Below, piece after piece: positions 1 through 7,592 of a stretch of 64,000 nt of DNA. The notes beneath the pieces are model-generated. The model was not told the origin of the DNA and did not search any database. It worked only from the letters and a program-made list of their open reading frames with translations. This DNA is from Methyloversatilis sp. XJ19-49 (GTDB taxonomy: Bacteria; Pseudomonadota; Gammaproteobacteria; Burkholderiales; Rhodocyclaceae). A program made the translations under genes and the position numbers. The DNA is taken from assembly GCF_024580145.1 (NCBI RefSeq), contig NZ_JANINI010000005.1, forward strand, positions 1-64,000, given 5' to 3'. How positions within the stretch are numbered: the stretch's first letter is position 1; every line of letters begins with the position of its first letter.

Positions 1-209
1 ATCGTGCCGGTCCGGATGTCCGTCACCGCTCCGGCCGTGCTCACCGTCGTCAGCGTCCGGCCATCGGCCTGGATCGCCTGCGCCCACGCCGCCGGTGACA
101 TCAGCAGCGGCAGGCTCGCCATGCCGATCGCAAGTCCGTGCGGGCGATGCAGATTGGCCACCAGAGTGCGCAACCTTGGCAGGTTGCGACGACGTTGCGT
201 ACTTTTCAT
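1..209 (-). CDS. Haemagglutinin/TpsA-like exoprotein, N-terminus only (cut by window edge)
   Basis: Start of a minus-strand gene that runs off the left edge, so only about 69 codons are visible. The product opens with a long basic stretch (MKSTQRRRNLPRLR) and then a hydrophobic signal segment ending near AAWAQ. This extended signal peptide is usual for two-partner-secretion exoproteins. The following residues (DGRTLTTVSTAGAVTDIRTGT) resemble the start of the filamentous haemagglutinin TPS secretion domain, which lets the protein cross the outer membrane through a TpsB pore. The family call is inferred from about 30 mature residues, and a different autotransporter-like protein is possible. A perfect palindrome lies about 46 nt upstream of the ATG. 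Confidence 0.55.
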   Translation of the reverse strand, partial: MKSTQRRRNLPRLRTLVANLHRPHGLAIGMASLPLLMSPAAWAQAIQADGRTLTTVSTAGAVTDIRTGT

Positions 210-254
210 GGTGTGGCTCCCGGTTACTGCCGCGACCATGCTTTGCGGTCGCTC

Positions 255-271
255 GTAGGAATAATTCCTAC
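255..271. promoter_or_regulatory. Perfect palindrome upstream of the exoprotein gene, candidate operator
   Basis: Two 8-nt arms, GTAGGAAT and ATTCCTAC, flank a single central base. On the minus strand a TACAAT hexamer (275-280) lies just upstream, so the dyad would fall near the transcription start of the exoprotein gene. TAGGAAT/ATTCCTA half-sites resemble inverted heptads bound by NarL/FixJ-type response regulators such as BvgA. The identity of the binding protein is inference. Confidence 0.45.
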
Positions 272-355
272 ATGATTGTAAGCTGATGTGACAGTGGTGG
301 TGCTCAATACATCACGTCGGGTTTTCGACGACACCGCATCCCGACGCCGTATATG

Positions 356-991
356 TCAATTTCTGCAAGGTGGCCCTCTGCGTCGCCGCATCGCCTGAAG
401 CGCCGCGACCGCGAGCCCCGTCAATTGCAGTGAGCCTGGTTCGGGCACGGTCGTCACGAGCGGATCGGCCAGCTCGAAGGTCGCGCGCACATCGCGGAAG
501 TGGTACAGGGGTGTGTTGGCCAGAAACTGCACCGACTGGGTGCGCAGCGGGTCCGGTGTCACAGTGAGCACGCCGGTTGCCCCCAGGTCGAAGGTCAGGG
601 TCGGCAGATCGAAGGCATAAAGCTGGTACTGGCCATTGGCGATTTCCTGCATGCCGATATCGACCTCGAACGATCGGTTGACGCCCATGACGGTCATGCT
701 CAGCGCGTGGGTCCGGTACTGGATGCCGCTCATGCCGGATTCGTCCGCCGGCCCGGTGCCCGCGAACAGCTTGAAGTAGTTGGCCAGCACCGGAGTGTCG
801 CGCGTGAGATCGAGTGCGCCGCTCAGCCCGTCAAGGCGCGAACGCGCGGTGGCCAGCGGATGTCCCTCGAAATAGGTCTGCTCGGACGAACCGGTCGTCA
901 CGAAGCTGATCGGCACGGCGCACGCAGCACCGGCCCACAGACCCAGGAAAAGAACGGCACATCGCAGCGCGCCGCCAGCGGGAATGCTCAT
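356..991 (-). CDS. PEP-CTERM sorting-domain protein of unknown function
   Basis: A 211-residue secreted protein. It has an N-terminal signal peptide (about residues 1-25, ending GAACA) and a C-terminal PEP-CTERM signal from about residue 182: VPEPGSLQLTG, a short hydrophobic helix, then an RRRR cluster. Such tails direct exosortase-dependent processing and surface or matrix export in EPS-producing Gram-negative bacteria. The central 150 residues match nothing I recognise. A clear ribosome site (AGGAGG, reading the minus strand) precedes the ATG at 991. The tail differs from the GDVPLPxWAL tails at 53-61 kb, so it should need a different exosortase (EpsH/XrtA type), which is not in this window. 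Confidence 0.8.
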   Translation of the reverse strand: MSIPAGGALRCAVLFLGLWAGAACAVPISFVTTGSSEQTYFEGHPLATARSRLDGLSGALDLTRDTPVLANYFKLFAGTGPADESGMSGIQYRTHALSMTVMGVNRSFEVDIGMQEIANGQYQLYAFDLPTLTFDLGATGVLTVTPDPLRTQSVQFLANTPLYHFRDVRATFELADPLVTTVPEPGSLQLTGLAVAALQAMRRRRGPPCRN

Positions 992-1221
992 CTGAACCTC
1001 CTTGTTGTGGATCGCGGCGGGCGACTGCCCGTACGCGACGTCCGGACCATCACCGCTTCGAATCGGGCACCCGGACGCAGCTCACGGGGCGGAATTCGGC
1101 ACAGGCACAGCCGGAAATTTCAGGAGGGAATTAGGCGCGCGGCCCAGTGGTCGGTAAATACGAACAAGCGCGTAGCGGGCCGCCGGAAATGCGGGCGGGC
1201 AGGAACTGGATCACGGCTCGA

Positions 1222-1854
1222 TCAAGCGGGGGGCAGGCGCTGACGGATCGACCAGGCGACGAGTTCGGCCGCATTGCGCAGACCGAGCTTGCGGGCGATG
1301 TTTTCGCGGTGCTTGCGCACCGTATGTTCGGAAATGCCCAGTTCGGCGCCGATCTGCTTGCTCGACAGGCCACGTCCGACCCGGCTGGCAATATCCATTT
1401 CCCGGCCGGTCAGGCCTTCGTGTTCGGCCGCCGTTCCATGGCCGAACAAGGTCGCCAGTTCCGGGCTGACATGGTAGCCGCCGTCGCCCACGGTATGGAT
1501 GGCCGCCTCCAGCGCGTCGGCATCGTCGGTCTTCAGCATGTAGCCATGGGCACCGAAGGACAGCGCGGCCTGCACGGTGGCGGCATCCTGACGCGCCGTC
1601 ACGACCAGCACGCGGGTAGGCAGATGGGTCGCGGCGATGGCCTGCATCACTTCGAGCCCGTCGAGCCGCGGCAGGCCGAGATCGAGCAGCAAGACGTCCG
1701 GCTTGAGCTCACGGGCGAGCCGCAGCGCGCCTTCGCCATCGCCCGTTTCGCCCAGCCAGCGCACGCGCGGCGCACGCGACAGCATCAGACGCAGGCCCTG
1801 GCGCACCAGGGCGTGGTCTTCGGCAACGACGATGCTAATCTCGCGGGCTTCCAT
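1222..1854 (-). CDS. LuxR/NarL-family response regulator
   Basis: A 210-residue two-component response regulator. The receiver domain (about 1-125) has the acidic pair E12/D13, phospho-acceptor D58 (in LLLDLGLPRLDG) and K108. The C-terminal half is a LuxR-type helix-turn-helix (about 146-205, LTGREMDIASRVGRGLSSKQIG). An open frame continues upstream into the divergent kinase gene, but the receiver fold begins at this ATG, so 1854 is chosen. Only 15 nt separate this start from the start of the divergent kinase at 1870, so the two promoters must lie inside each other's coding sequence. It is presumably the kinase's partner. The target genes are unknown; the PEP-CTERM gene downstream is one candidate. 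Confidence 0.88.
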   Translation of the reverse strand: MEAREISIVVAEDHALVRQGLRLMLSRAPRVRWLGETGDGEGALRLARELKPDVLLLDLGLPRLDGLEVMQAIAATHLPTRVLVVTARQDAATVQAALSFGAHGYMLKTDDADALEAAIHTVGDGGYHVSPELATLFGHGTAAEHEGLTGREMDIASRVGRGLSSKQIGAELGISEHTVRKHRENIARKLGLRNAAELVAWSIRQRLPPA

Positions 1855-1869
1855 GCGCCGGAAAATACC

Positions 1870-3240
1870 ATGGCGATGACGTCGATACCGCTCGACGCAC
1901 ACGACTGCTCGGATGACAGCGCGGACGAGCGCGAGGCGGTCCGGCGCGATCTGCTGGGCGTGCTGTTCGGCCATACGCCCACCATCGTTGCCGGCAACGT
2001 TGCCGTGGCCAGCACCGCTGCGGCGGTGCTGGTCAGCGCCGAGGGACACTCGGCGGTCTGGGTATGGCTGGCCATCGTCTGCCTGCTGGTCGCGCTGCGC
2101 GCCCTCTACGTGCGCTGGATGCAACCGCAACTGCCCGGATTGGCGGGTCATCAGCTCGACCACACCGAGCGCGTCTACACGGCGATCGCCGCGCTGACCG
2201 GTCTGGCGTGGGGTGTGCTGCCCTGGCTGGGTTACGAAGGGCGCGACCCGTTCATGGACTTCTTCAGCGTTGCCATGCTGGTGGGCATGGCCGGCGGCGC
2301 CGTCACCGCCACCACGGCGCTGCCGCCTGCGCTCAATCTGTATCTGGTGTGCGCGCTGGTGCCGTTCGTCGTGAAGTCGTGGCTGATCGGCGGCGCCATC
2401 AGCATCGCCGGTGGCGTGACCATCGTGTTCTACCTCGCGGTACTCATTTCATTCGGCCGCAATGCGCACGCCACGATGCGCGATGCCCTGCTGCTGACGC
2501 GTCAGAACGCCCGCCTGGCCGACACCCTGCGACGCGAGCGCGACGCTGTGCAGGCGGCAATGCGCGCCAAGAATCTGTTTCTCGCCGGCGTGACGCACGA
2601 CCTGCGCCAGCCGGTGCATGCCGTCGGCCTGCACATGCGATATCTGCGCTCGCTGCGCGCCGACGAAGTGAGCCACGCGACGGTGAATGAAGCCTGCGCC
2701 GGCGTCGACGAGGCGGTGCGCGCGATGAGCAACCAGTTGTCGCGTCTGATCGAGCTGTCGCGACTGGAAGCCGGCGAGGCGCGTGTGCTGCGTCGGGCAT
2801 TGCCGCTGGCCGAGGTGTTCGCGTCATGCGCCGCCCAGTTCGGCCCGCTGGCGCGCGACAAGGGCATCGAACTGGTGATCAGGCCGAGTCGGGCCATTGT
2901 GGACAGCGACCCGATGATGCTGCGTTCCATTCTTGACAATCTGGTGTCAAACGCGGTGCGCTACACCGACCGCGGGCGCGTACTGGTCGCCGCCCGCGCG
3001 CGCGGCAAGGATGTGGAACTGCAGGTGTGGGACACCGGCCCGGGCATTGCCGAAGACCTCATCCCGCAGATCTTCATACCCTATCGCCGCTTTGACGACC
3101 GCCAGACGAGGCACGATGAAGGTCAGGGTCTGGGACTGGCACTGGCGCGCAAGCAGGCCGAACTGCTGGGGCACCCACTGACCGTGCGCTCGCGCGTCGG
3201 CCACGGCAGCGTGTTCGCGCTGAGGGTGCCGAAGGCGTAG
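1870..3240 (+). CDS. Membrane sensor histidine kinase
   Basis: A 456-residue kinase with about six transmembrane helices in residues 36-195 and no large periplasmic domain. A short coiled linker (about 205-235) leads to a HisKA domain with phospho-acceptor H243 in THDLRQPVH. The HATPase domain shows the N box (DNLVSNAVRYT), G1 (DTGPGI) and G2 (GQGLGLALA). The membrane-only sensor suggests it detects a membrane or lipid signal or senses through its helices; the ligand is unknown. The ATG at 1870 is the first start after the divergent regulator gene, and an upstream extension would overlap that gene on the opposite strand. It forms a two-component pair with the regulator at 1222-1854. Confidence 0.85.
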   Translation: MAMTSIPLDAHDCSDDSADEREAVRRDLLGVLFGHTPTIVAGNVAVASTAAAVLVSAEGHSAVWVWLAIVCLLVALRALYVRWMQPQLPGLAGHQLDHTERVYTAIAALTGLAWGVLPWLGYEGRDPFMDFFSVAMLVGMAGGAVTATTALPPALNLYLVCALVPFVVKSWLIGGAISIAGGVTIVFYLAVLISFGRNAHATMRDALLLTRQNARLADTLRRERDAVQAAMRAKNLFLAGVTHDLRQPVHAVGLHMRYLRSLRADEVSHATVNEACAGVDEAVRAMSNQLSRLIELSRLEAGEARVLRRALPLAEVFASCAAQFGPLARDKGIELVIRPSRAIVDSDPMMLRSILDNLVSNAVRYTDRGRVLVAARARGKDVELQVWDTGPGIAEDLIPQIFIPYRRFDDRQTRHDEGQGLGLALARKQAELLGHPLTVRSRVGHGSVFALRVPKA

Positions 3241-3655
3241 CTCGCAGAGCCGGTGGGGAGTGTCCCTGTGGGAGCGGCGATCCACTGCTGGCCCTGCATG
3301 GCCAGCCGGCTCTGCGGGCGGCGAGCAGTGCTCGCCGAAACCCCCGCGCCGCCCTCGCCGCGATACGCACGTTGCACAGCGACCATCGCTGCACTGATCG
3401 CGGCGAGGCCGCCGCTCCCACAGCGCCGCCTCTCTAAAGCGCCGCCGCTCCCACAGGGGCCGATCAAGAAAGGGCCCTTTCCTTGGCCAGACCGGCTTTC
3501 CGGGTCATGTTGCAGTGCAATCGCGCAGCGCGCCGTCGCCATCGACCGCAAGACCAGACGGCAGGCGGACGACCGCCCGGCAGGCTGACTGTCAAGGCTG
3601 TTGCGGCGTGTCACCGAAGCGTAAAGTTCGGTGAAACGACGTCAGGAGACACCCC
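3241..3655. other. Intergenic region rich in palindromes, no gene
   Basis: The 415 bases between the kinase and nrdJ hold no convincing coding sequence. Just after the kinase stop, 11-nt arms at 3243-3253 and 3306-3316 can form a large hairpin with a nested GCTGGCC/GGCCAGC stem. A REP/BIME-like element follows (3347-3423), then a loopless 14-nt palindrome at 3468-3481 (GAAAGGGCCCTTTC). A small hairpin at 3612-3633 (CACCGAA/TTCGGTG) sits just before the nrdJ ribosome site. I see no B12-box and so no sign of a cobalamin riboswitch. Confidence 0.7.
3347..3423. repeat. REP/BIME-like palindromic element, copy 1
   Basis: The right arm (3397-3423) reads ATCGCGGCGAGGCCGCC then GCTCCCACAG. The left arm (3347-3364) is a degenerate complement ending CTCGCCGCGAT. 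The roughly 32-nt loop is closely related to the loop of the copy at 42376-42458 and, inverted, to the one at 43507-43592, so the whole element is repeated and not just its ends. No RAYT transposase gene is in the window. Confidence 0.75.
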
Positions 3656-6544
3656 ATGCAACAGATCGATCTGGTCCCGCTGACCGAAGAAGAAAAAATC
3701 GCCTGCCTGCCCGAGCAGGAAATTTCCAGCGAAGTGCTGATAGAGAAGTACGCCAAGGGCGGCGAAACGACGGTAGCCGAAGTGCGCCGTCGTGTGGCGA
3801 GGGCGCTTGCGCAGGCCGAGGCGGAAGACCGCCGCGCGCACTGGGAGGCGAAATTCCTCGACGCGCAGGAGCGGGGCTTCGTGCCCGCCGGACGCATCAG
3901 TTCGGCCGCCGGCACCCAGCTCACCGCGACCTTGATCAACTGCTTCGTGCAGCCGGTCGGCGACTCGATCACCGAAATCGAAGACCAGCGCCCGGGCATC
4001 TACACGGCGCTTGCGCAGGCCGCGGAAACCATGCGTCGCGGCGGCGGCGTCGGTTACGACTTTTCCAGCATCCGCCCGGTCGGCGCCCGCGTGCGAGGCA
4101 CGCAGTCGCGCGCGTCCGGCCCGGTGAGCTACATGCGGGTGTTCGACCGCTCGTGCGAAACGGTCGAATCGGCCGGCAGCCGTCGCGGCGCACAGATGGG
4201 CGTGCTGCGTTGCGATCACCCGGACATCGAGCAGTTCATCCACGCCAAGGACAGCGGCGACCTGACCAACTTCAACGTATCGGTCGGCGTCACCGACACC
4301 TTCATGAAGGCGGTCGAAGCCGACGGCACGGTCGAACTGGTGCACAAGGCCGAACCGGCCAGCGACATCAAGGCGGACGGCGCATATCAGCGCGAAGACG
4401 GCCTGTGGGTCTATGCCAAGCCGCGGGCGCGCGAACTGTGGGACCAGATCATGCGCTCGACCTACGACCATGCGGAGCCGGGCATCCTGTTCCTCGACCG
4501 CATCAACCGCGACAACAACCTTTACTACTGCGAAAGCATCGAGGCGACCAACCCATGCGCCGAACAGCCGCTGCCGCCCTATGGCTGCTGCGATCTGGGG
4601 TCGATCAACCTGACCCGTTTCGTGAAGAAGCCGTTCAGCGAAACGGCCGAATTCGATTTCGACGGCTTCGCCGAAGTGTGCGCGGTGGCCATCCGCATGC
4701 TGGACAACGTGCTCGAAGTGACGCACTGGCCGCTGCCGCAGCAGCACGACGAAGCCATGGCCAAGCGCCGTGTCGGCCTCGGCTTCACCGGTCTGGGCGA
4801 CGCGCTCATCATGCTGCGCCAGCGCTACGACACGCAGGAAGCGCGACTGATGGCCTCGCGCATTTCCGAAGTCATGCGTGACGCGTCCTATCTCGCGTCG
4901 GTCGAACTGGCGAAGGAGCGCGGCAGCTTTCCGCTGTTCAACGCCGACATGTACCTGTCCGGCGGCAACTTTGCGTCGCGCCTGCCGGCCGACGTGAAGG
5001 AGCAGATCCGCAAGCACGGCCTGCGCAATTCGCACCTGCTGTCGATCGCGCCCACAGGCACCATTTCGCTGGCCTTCGCCGACAACGCGAGCAACGGCAT
5101 CGAGCCGCCGTTCTCCTGGACCTACACGCGCAAGAAGCGCATGGCCGACGGAACCTTCAAGGAATACGCGGTCGAGGACTACGCCTGGCGCATGTACCGG
5201 CACCTCGGCGGCGACGTGACGAAACTGCCGCCCTGGTTCGTGACCGCGCTGGAAATTTCCGCCGCCGCGCACAAGGACATGGTCGCAGCGGTCGCCCCTT
5301 ATGTAGATACGTCGATTTCCAAGACGGTGAACGTGCCGGCCGACTATCCGTACGCTGACTTCGAGGATCTGTACCTTGCCGCCTGGAAGGCCGGCCTGAA
5401 GGGTCTCGCGACCTACCGGCCGAACAGCGTGCTGGGCAGCGTGCTGTCGGTCGACGCGCCGAAGACGGAAGAAAAGAAGCAGCCGCATGACGTCGAAATC
5501 ATCACCGGCACCAACCAGCGCCTGTCGATCGGCGCGCTGCCGGCGCCGGTGCTGTCCAGCCTGCGCTGGCCCGGCCGGCCCGACATGCCGGATGGCAACC
5601 CGAGCTGGACCTACATGCTGAAGACGCCGGGCGGCGAATTCGCGCTGTTCGTCGGCCATATCGAGAACGAAGGCCCGGACGGTCGCATGCAGACCCTGCC
5701 GTTCGAGGTGTGGGTCAATGGCGCCGACCAGCCGCGCGGTCTGGGTGCGGTCGCCAAGACGCTGTCGATGGACATGCGTGCCAACGACCCGGGCTGGCTC
5801 AAGCTCAAGCTCGACGTGCTGGCGCGCACCGCCAGCGATCAGGGTTTCGACATGCCGCTGCCGCCCAGCGGCGAGCACCGCCGCATGCCCGGCGTGGTGG
5901 CCGCGTTCGCCAACGTGATCCGCTACCGCTGCGACAAGCTCGGTGCCCTCGAACGCGAAGCGCCAACACCGGTGCTCGACACGCTGTTCGCGCTGCAGGA
6001 GCCGAAGACCGGCACCGACGGCACGCTGAGCTGGACGGTGGACATCAGCAACCCGGCCACCGGCGAGGATTTCGTGCTGGGCCTGAAGGAAATCACGCTG
6101 CCGGGCGGCGAAACGCGTCCTTACTCGGTGTGGCTGTCGGGCAATTACCCGCGCGCGCTCGACGGGCTCACGCGCATCCTCGCGCTCGACATGCGTGTGA
6201 TGGACCCGGCCTGGATCGGCATGAAGCTGCGCAAGCTCATCAGCTATCCGGAACCGCTGGGCGACTTCATGGCCTTCGTGCCCGGTACCCGCCGCCAGCA
6301 GAACTGGCCGTCGACGGTCGCCTACGTCGCGCGGCTCATCATCCACCGCTACGCCATGCTGGGCATCCTCGACGAAGCCGGCTTCCCGATGCGCGAAATG
6401 GGCATCCTCGAATCGCCGCGCGGCGACGACGAACCGAAACTGATGCAGGGCGCGCTGTGCGGCGAATGCGGCAATCAGTCGGTCATCCGCAAGGACGGCT
6501 GCGATTTCTGCACCGCCTGCGGTGCGGTGGGGAGCTGCGGCTGA
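3656..6544 (+). CDS. nrdJ: Adenosylcobalamin-dependent (class II) ribonucleotide reductase
   Basis: This 962-residue enzyme reduces ribonucleotides to deoxyribonucleotides using a coenzyme-B12 radical, with or without oxygen. Visible active-site residues include N299, C301 and E303 (in [14 protein letters not shown]), the signature of the radical cysteine and its neighbours, and C96 (LINCFVQP) as one of the redox pair. After the barrel come two similar stretches, about residues 630-760 and 780-910, both carrying a WTYML/WTVDI-type strand and a VWxxGxxPRxLxxL-type segment, which look like duplicated TSCPD-type accessory domains. The tail (932-962) is Cys-rich: C935, C938, C949, C952, C955, C961, a zinc-ribbon or redox-shuttle tail. 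GTCAGGAG lies before the ATG. No class I nrdAB is in this window. Confidence 0.95.
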   Translation: MQQIDLVPLTEEEKIACLPEQEISSEVLIEKYAKGGETTVAEVRRRVARALAQAEAEDRRAHWEAKFLDAQERGFVPAGRISSAAGTQLTATLINCFVQPVGDSITEIEDQRPGIYTALAQAAETMRRGGGVGYDFSSIRPVGARVRGTQSRASGPVSYMRVFDRSCETVESAGSRRGAQMGVLRCDHPDIEQFIHAKDSGDLTNFNVSVGVTDTFMKAVEADGTVELVHKAEPASDIKADGAYQREDGLWVYAKPRARELWDQIMRSTYDHAEPGILFLDRINRDNNLYYCESIEATNPCAEQPLPPYGCCDLGSINLTRFVKKPFSETAEFDFDGFAEVCAVAIRMLDNVLEVTHWPLPQQHDEAMAKRRVGLGFTGLGDALIMLRQRYDTQEARLMASRISEVMRDASYLASVELAKERGSFPLFNADMYLSGGNFASRLPADVKEQIRKHGLRNSHLLSIAPTGTISLAFADNASNGIEPPFSWTYTRKKRMADGTFKEYAVEDYAWRMYRHLGGDVTKLPPWFVTALEISAAAHKDMVAAVAPYVDTSISKTVNVPADYPYADFEDLYLAAWKAGLKGLATYRPNSVLGSVLSVDAPKTEEKKQPHDVEIITGTNQRLSIGALPAPVLSSLRWPGRPDMPDGNPSWTYMLKTPGGEFALFVGHIENEGPDGRMQTLPFEVWVNGADQPRGLGAVAKTLSMDMRANDPGWLKLKLDVLARTASDQGFDMPLPPSGEHRRMPGVVAAFANVIRYRCDKLGALEREAPTPVLDTLFALQEPKTGTDGTLSWTVDISNPATGEDFVLGLKEITLPGGETRPYSVWLSGNYPRALDGLTRILALDMRVMDPAWIGMKLRKLISYPEPLGDFMAFVPGTRRQQNWPSTVAYVARLIIHRYAMLGILDEAGFPMREMGILESPRGDDEPKLMQGALCGECGNQSVIRKDGCDFCTACGAVGSCG

Positions 6545-6691
6545 CGCAGCCCGCCCGGTCGGCACGCGCGCGCCGCGCCGCGCCGACCGCATCAAACCTC
6601 GCTAAAGATTGTCCTGCATCAGTCGAAACTGACGGAAGCGGATCACGATGAATGTGTTCGCATTCTTCGATGCAGGTCAAGAGGTGATGTC

Positions 6692-7579
6692 ATGAGACAC
6701 CGGGTGGGGCGCCTGTGCGCCGGGTTGTTTCTCGCCGTTATGGTTTCAGTCAGCAGCGCGGCAGATCTTGCGGATATTCGTGCGCGGGGCGAGTTGCGCC
6801 ACCTCGGCGTCCGCTACGCCAACTTCGTGACCGGTGCGGGCGACGGTTTCGACGTCGAACTGGTACAGGGCTTCGCGCGCCACATCGGGGTCCGTTACCG
6901 GCTGGTCTACAGCGATTTCTATTCGGTGATCCGCGACCTGCTCGGCCAGGACGTGGTGCGCGATGGCAAGGCGGTACGACTGACCGGCAAGCACCCGGTA
7001 CGCGGCGACATGATTGCCACGGGGCTGACGGTGCTGCCCTGGCGCGAACAGGTACTGCTGTTTTCGGCCCCCACCTTCCCCTCGCAGGTCGTGCTGATCG
7101 CGCGGGCGGATTCGCGCATCCGGCCGATCCGTGGCAGCGAGGACCTGCGCCGCGACATCGAAGAGACGCGGGCACTGGCGGTGGGTCACAGTCTGCTGGT
7201 GATGGAAAGGACCTGTCTCGATCCGGCCAACTACGACCTCAAGGGCCGCAACATCGAGCTGCGCGCCTGGACGCAGAGCACGAACATCAACGAGATGGTG
7301 CCGGCACTGCTGAATCGTGACGCCGATCTGTCACTGCTCGACGTCCCGGATCTGCTGCTGGACATGAAGAAGTGGCCGGGCCAGTTCAAGGTGCTCGGCC
7401 CGATCTCGGACGTGCAGGATCTGGCCGCTGCCTTTCCGAAGGATGCCCCGGAACTGCGAAAGGCTTTCGATGACTATCTGCGCAGGGTCCGCGCGGACGG
7501 AAGCTATGACCGGCTGGTCATCAAGTATTACCCGGGTGTGCAGCGCCATTTCCCGGAATTCTTCGCTCAATCCCATTGA
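6692..7579 (+). CDS. Periplasmic solute-binding protein, family 3 type
   Basis: A 295-residue protein with a signal peptide (about 1-23, ending SVSSA). The rest has the bilobed SBP_bac_3 character: LADIRARGELRHLGVRY at the start, GDMIATGLTVLPWREQVLLF in lobe 1, and a C-terminal FPKDAPELRKAFDDYLRRVRADGSYDRLVIKYYPG. Such proteins bind amino acids or small organic ions. No ABC permease or ATPase gene is adjacent. The next gene, 13 nt downstream, encodes a membrane GGDEF/EAL protein, so this protein may act as a detachable sensor for c-di-GMP signalling and not as a transporter component; that is inference. An AGAGGTGA ribosome site precedes the ATG. Confidence 0.82.
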   Translation: MRHRVGRLCAGLFLAVMVSVSSAADLADIRARGELRHLGVRYANFVTGAGDGFDVELVQGFARHIGVRYRLVYSDFYSVIRDLLGQDVVRDGKAVRLTGKHPVRGDMIATGLTVLPWREQVLLFSAPTFPSQVVLIARADSRIRPIRGSEDLRRDIEETRALAVGHSLLVMERTCLDPANYDLKGRNIELRAWTQSTNINEMVPALLNRDADLSLLDVPDLLLDMKKWPGQFKVLGPISDVQDLAAAFPKDAPELRKAFDDYLRRVRADGSYDRLVIKYYPGVQRHFPEFFAQSH

Positions 7580-7592
7580 GCTGCCCGCGATC

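Noticed and set aside
500-1243. A 247-codon plus-strand open frame opposite the PEP-CTERM gene
   Set aside because: It lacks a ribosome site and recognisable motifs; the minus-strand gene has a signal peptide, sorting tail and Shine-Dalgarno.
3468-3481. Rho-independent terminator at GAAAGGGCCCTTTC
   Set aside because: A perfect palindrome without a loop or a T tract; it cannot form a normal terminator hairpin.
3482-3655. Cobalamin riboswitch before nrdJ
   Set aside because: Looked for because the enzyme needs B12. No B12-box-like sequence or multi-stem layout is visible; only a 7-bp hairpin is present.
3611-6595. A 994-codon open frame antisense to nrdJ
   Set aside because: High GC content at third positions keeps the complementary frame open. 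The product is His/Arg/Gln-rich low-complexity sequence with no domain, while nrdJ on the plus strand is unambiguous.
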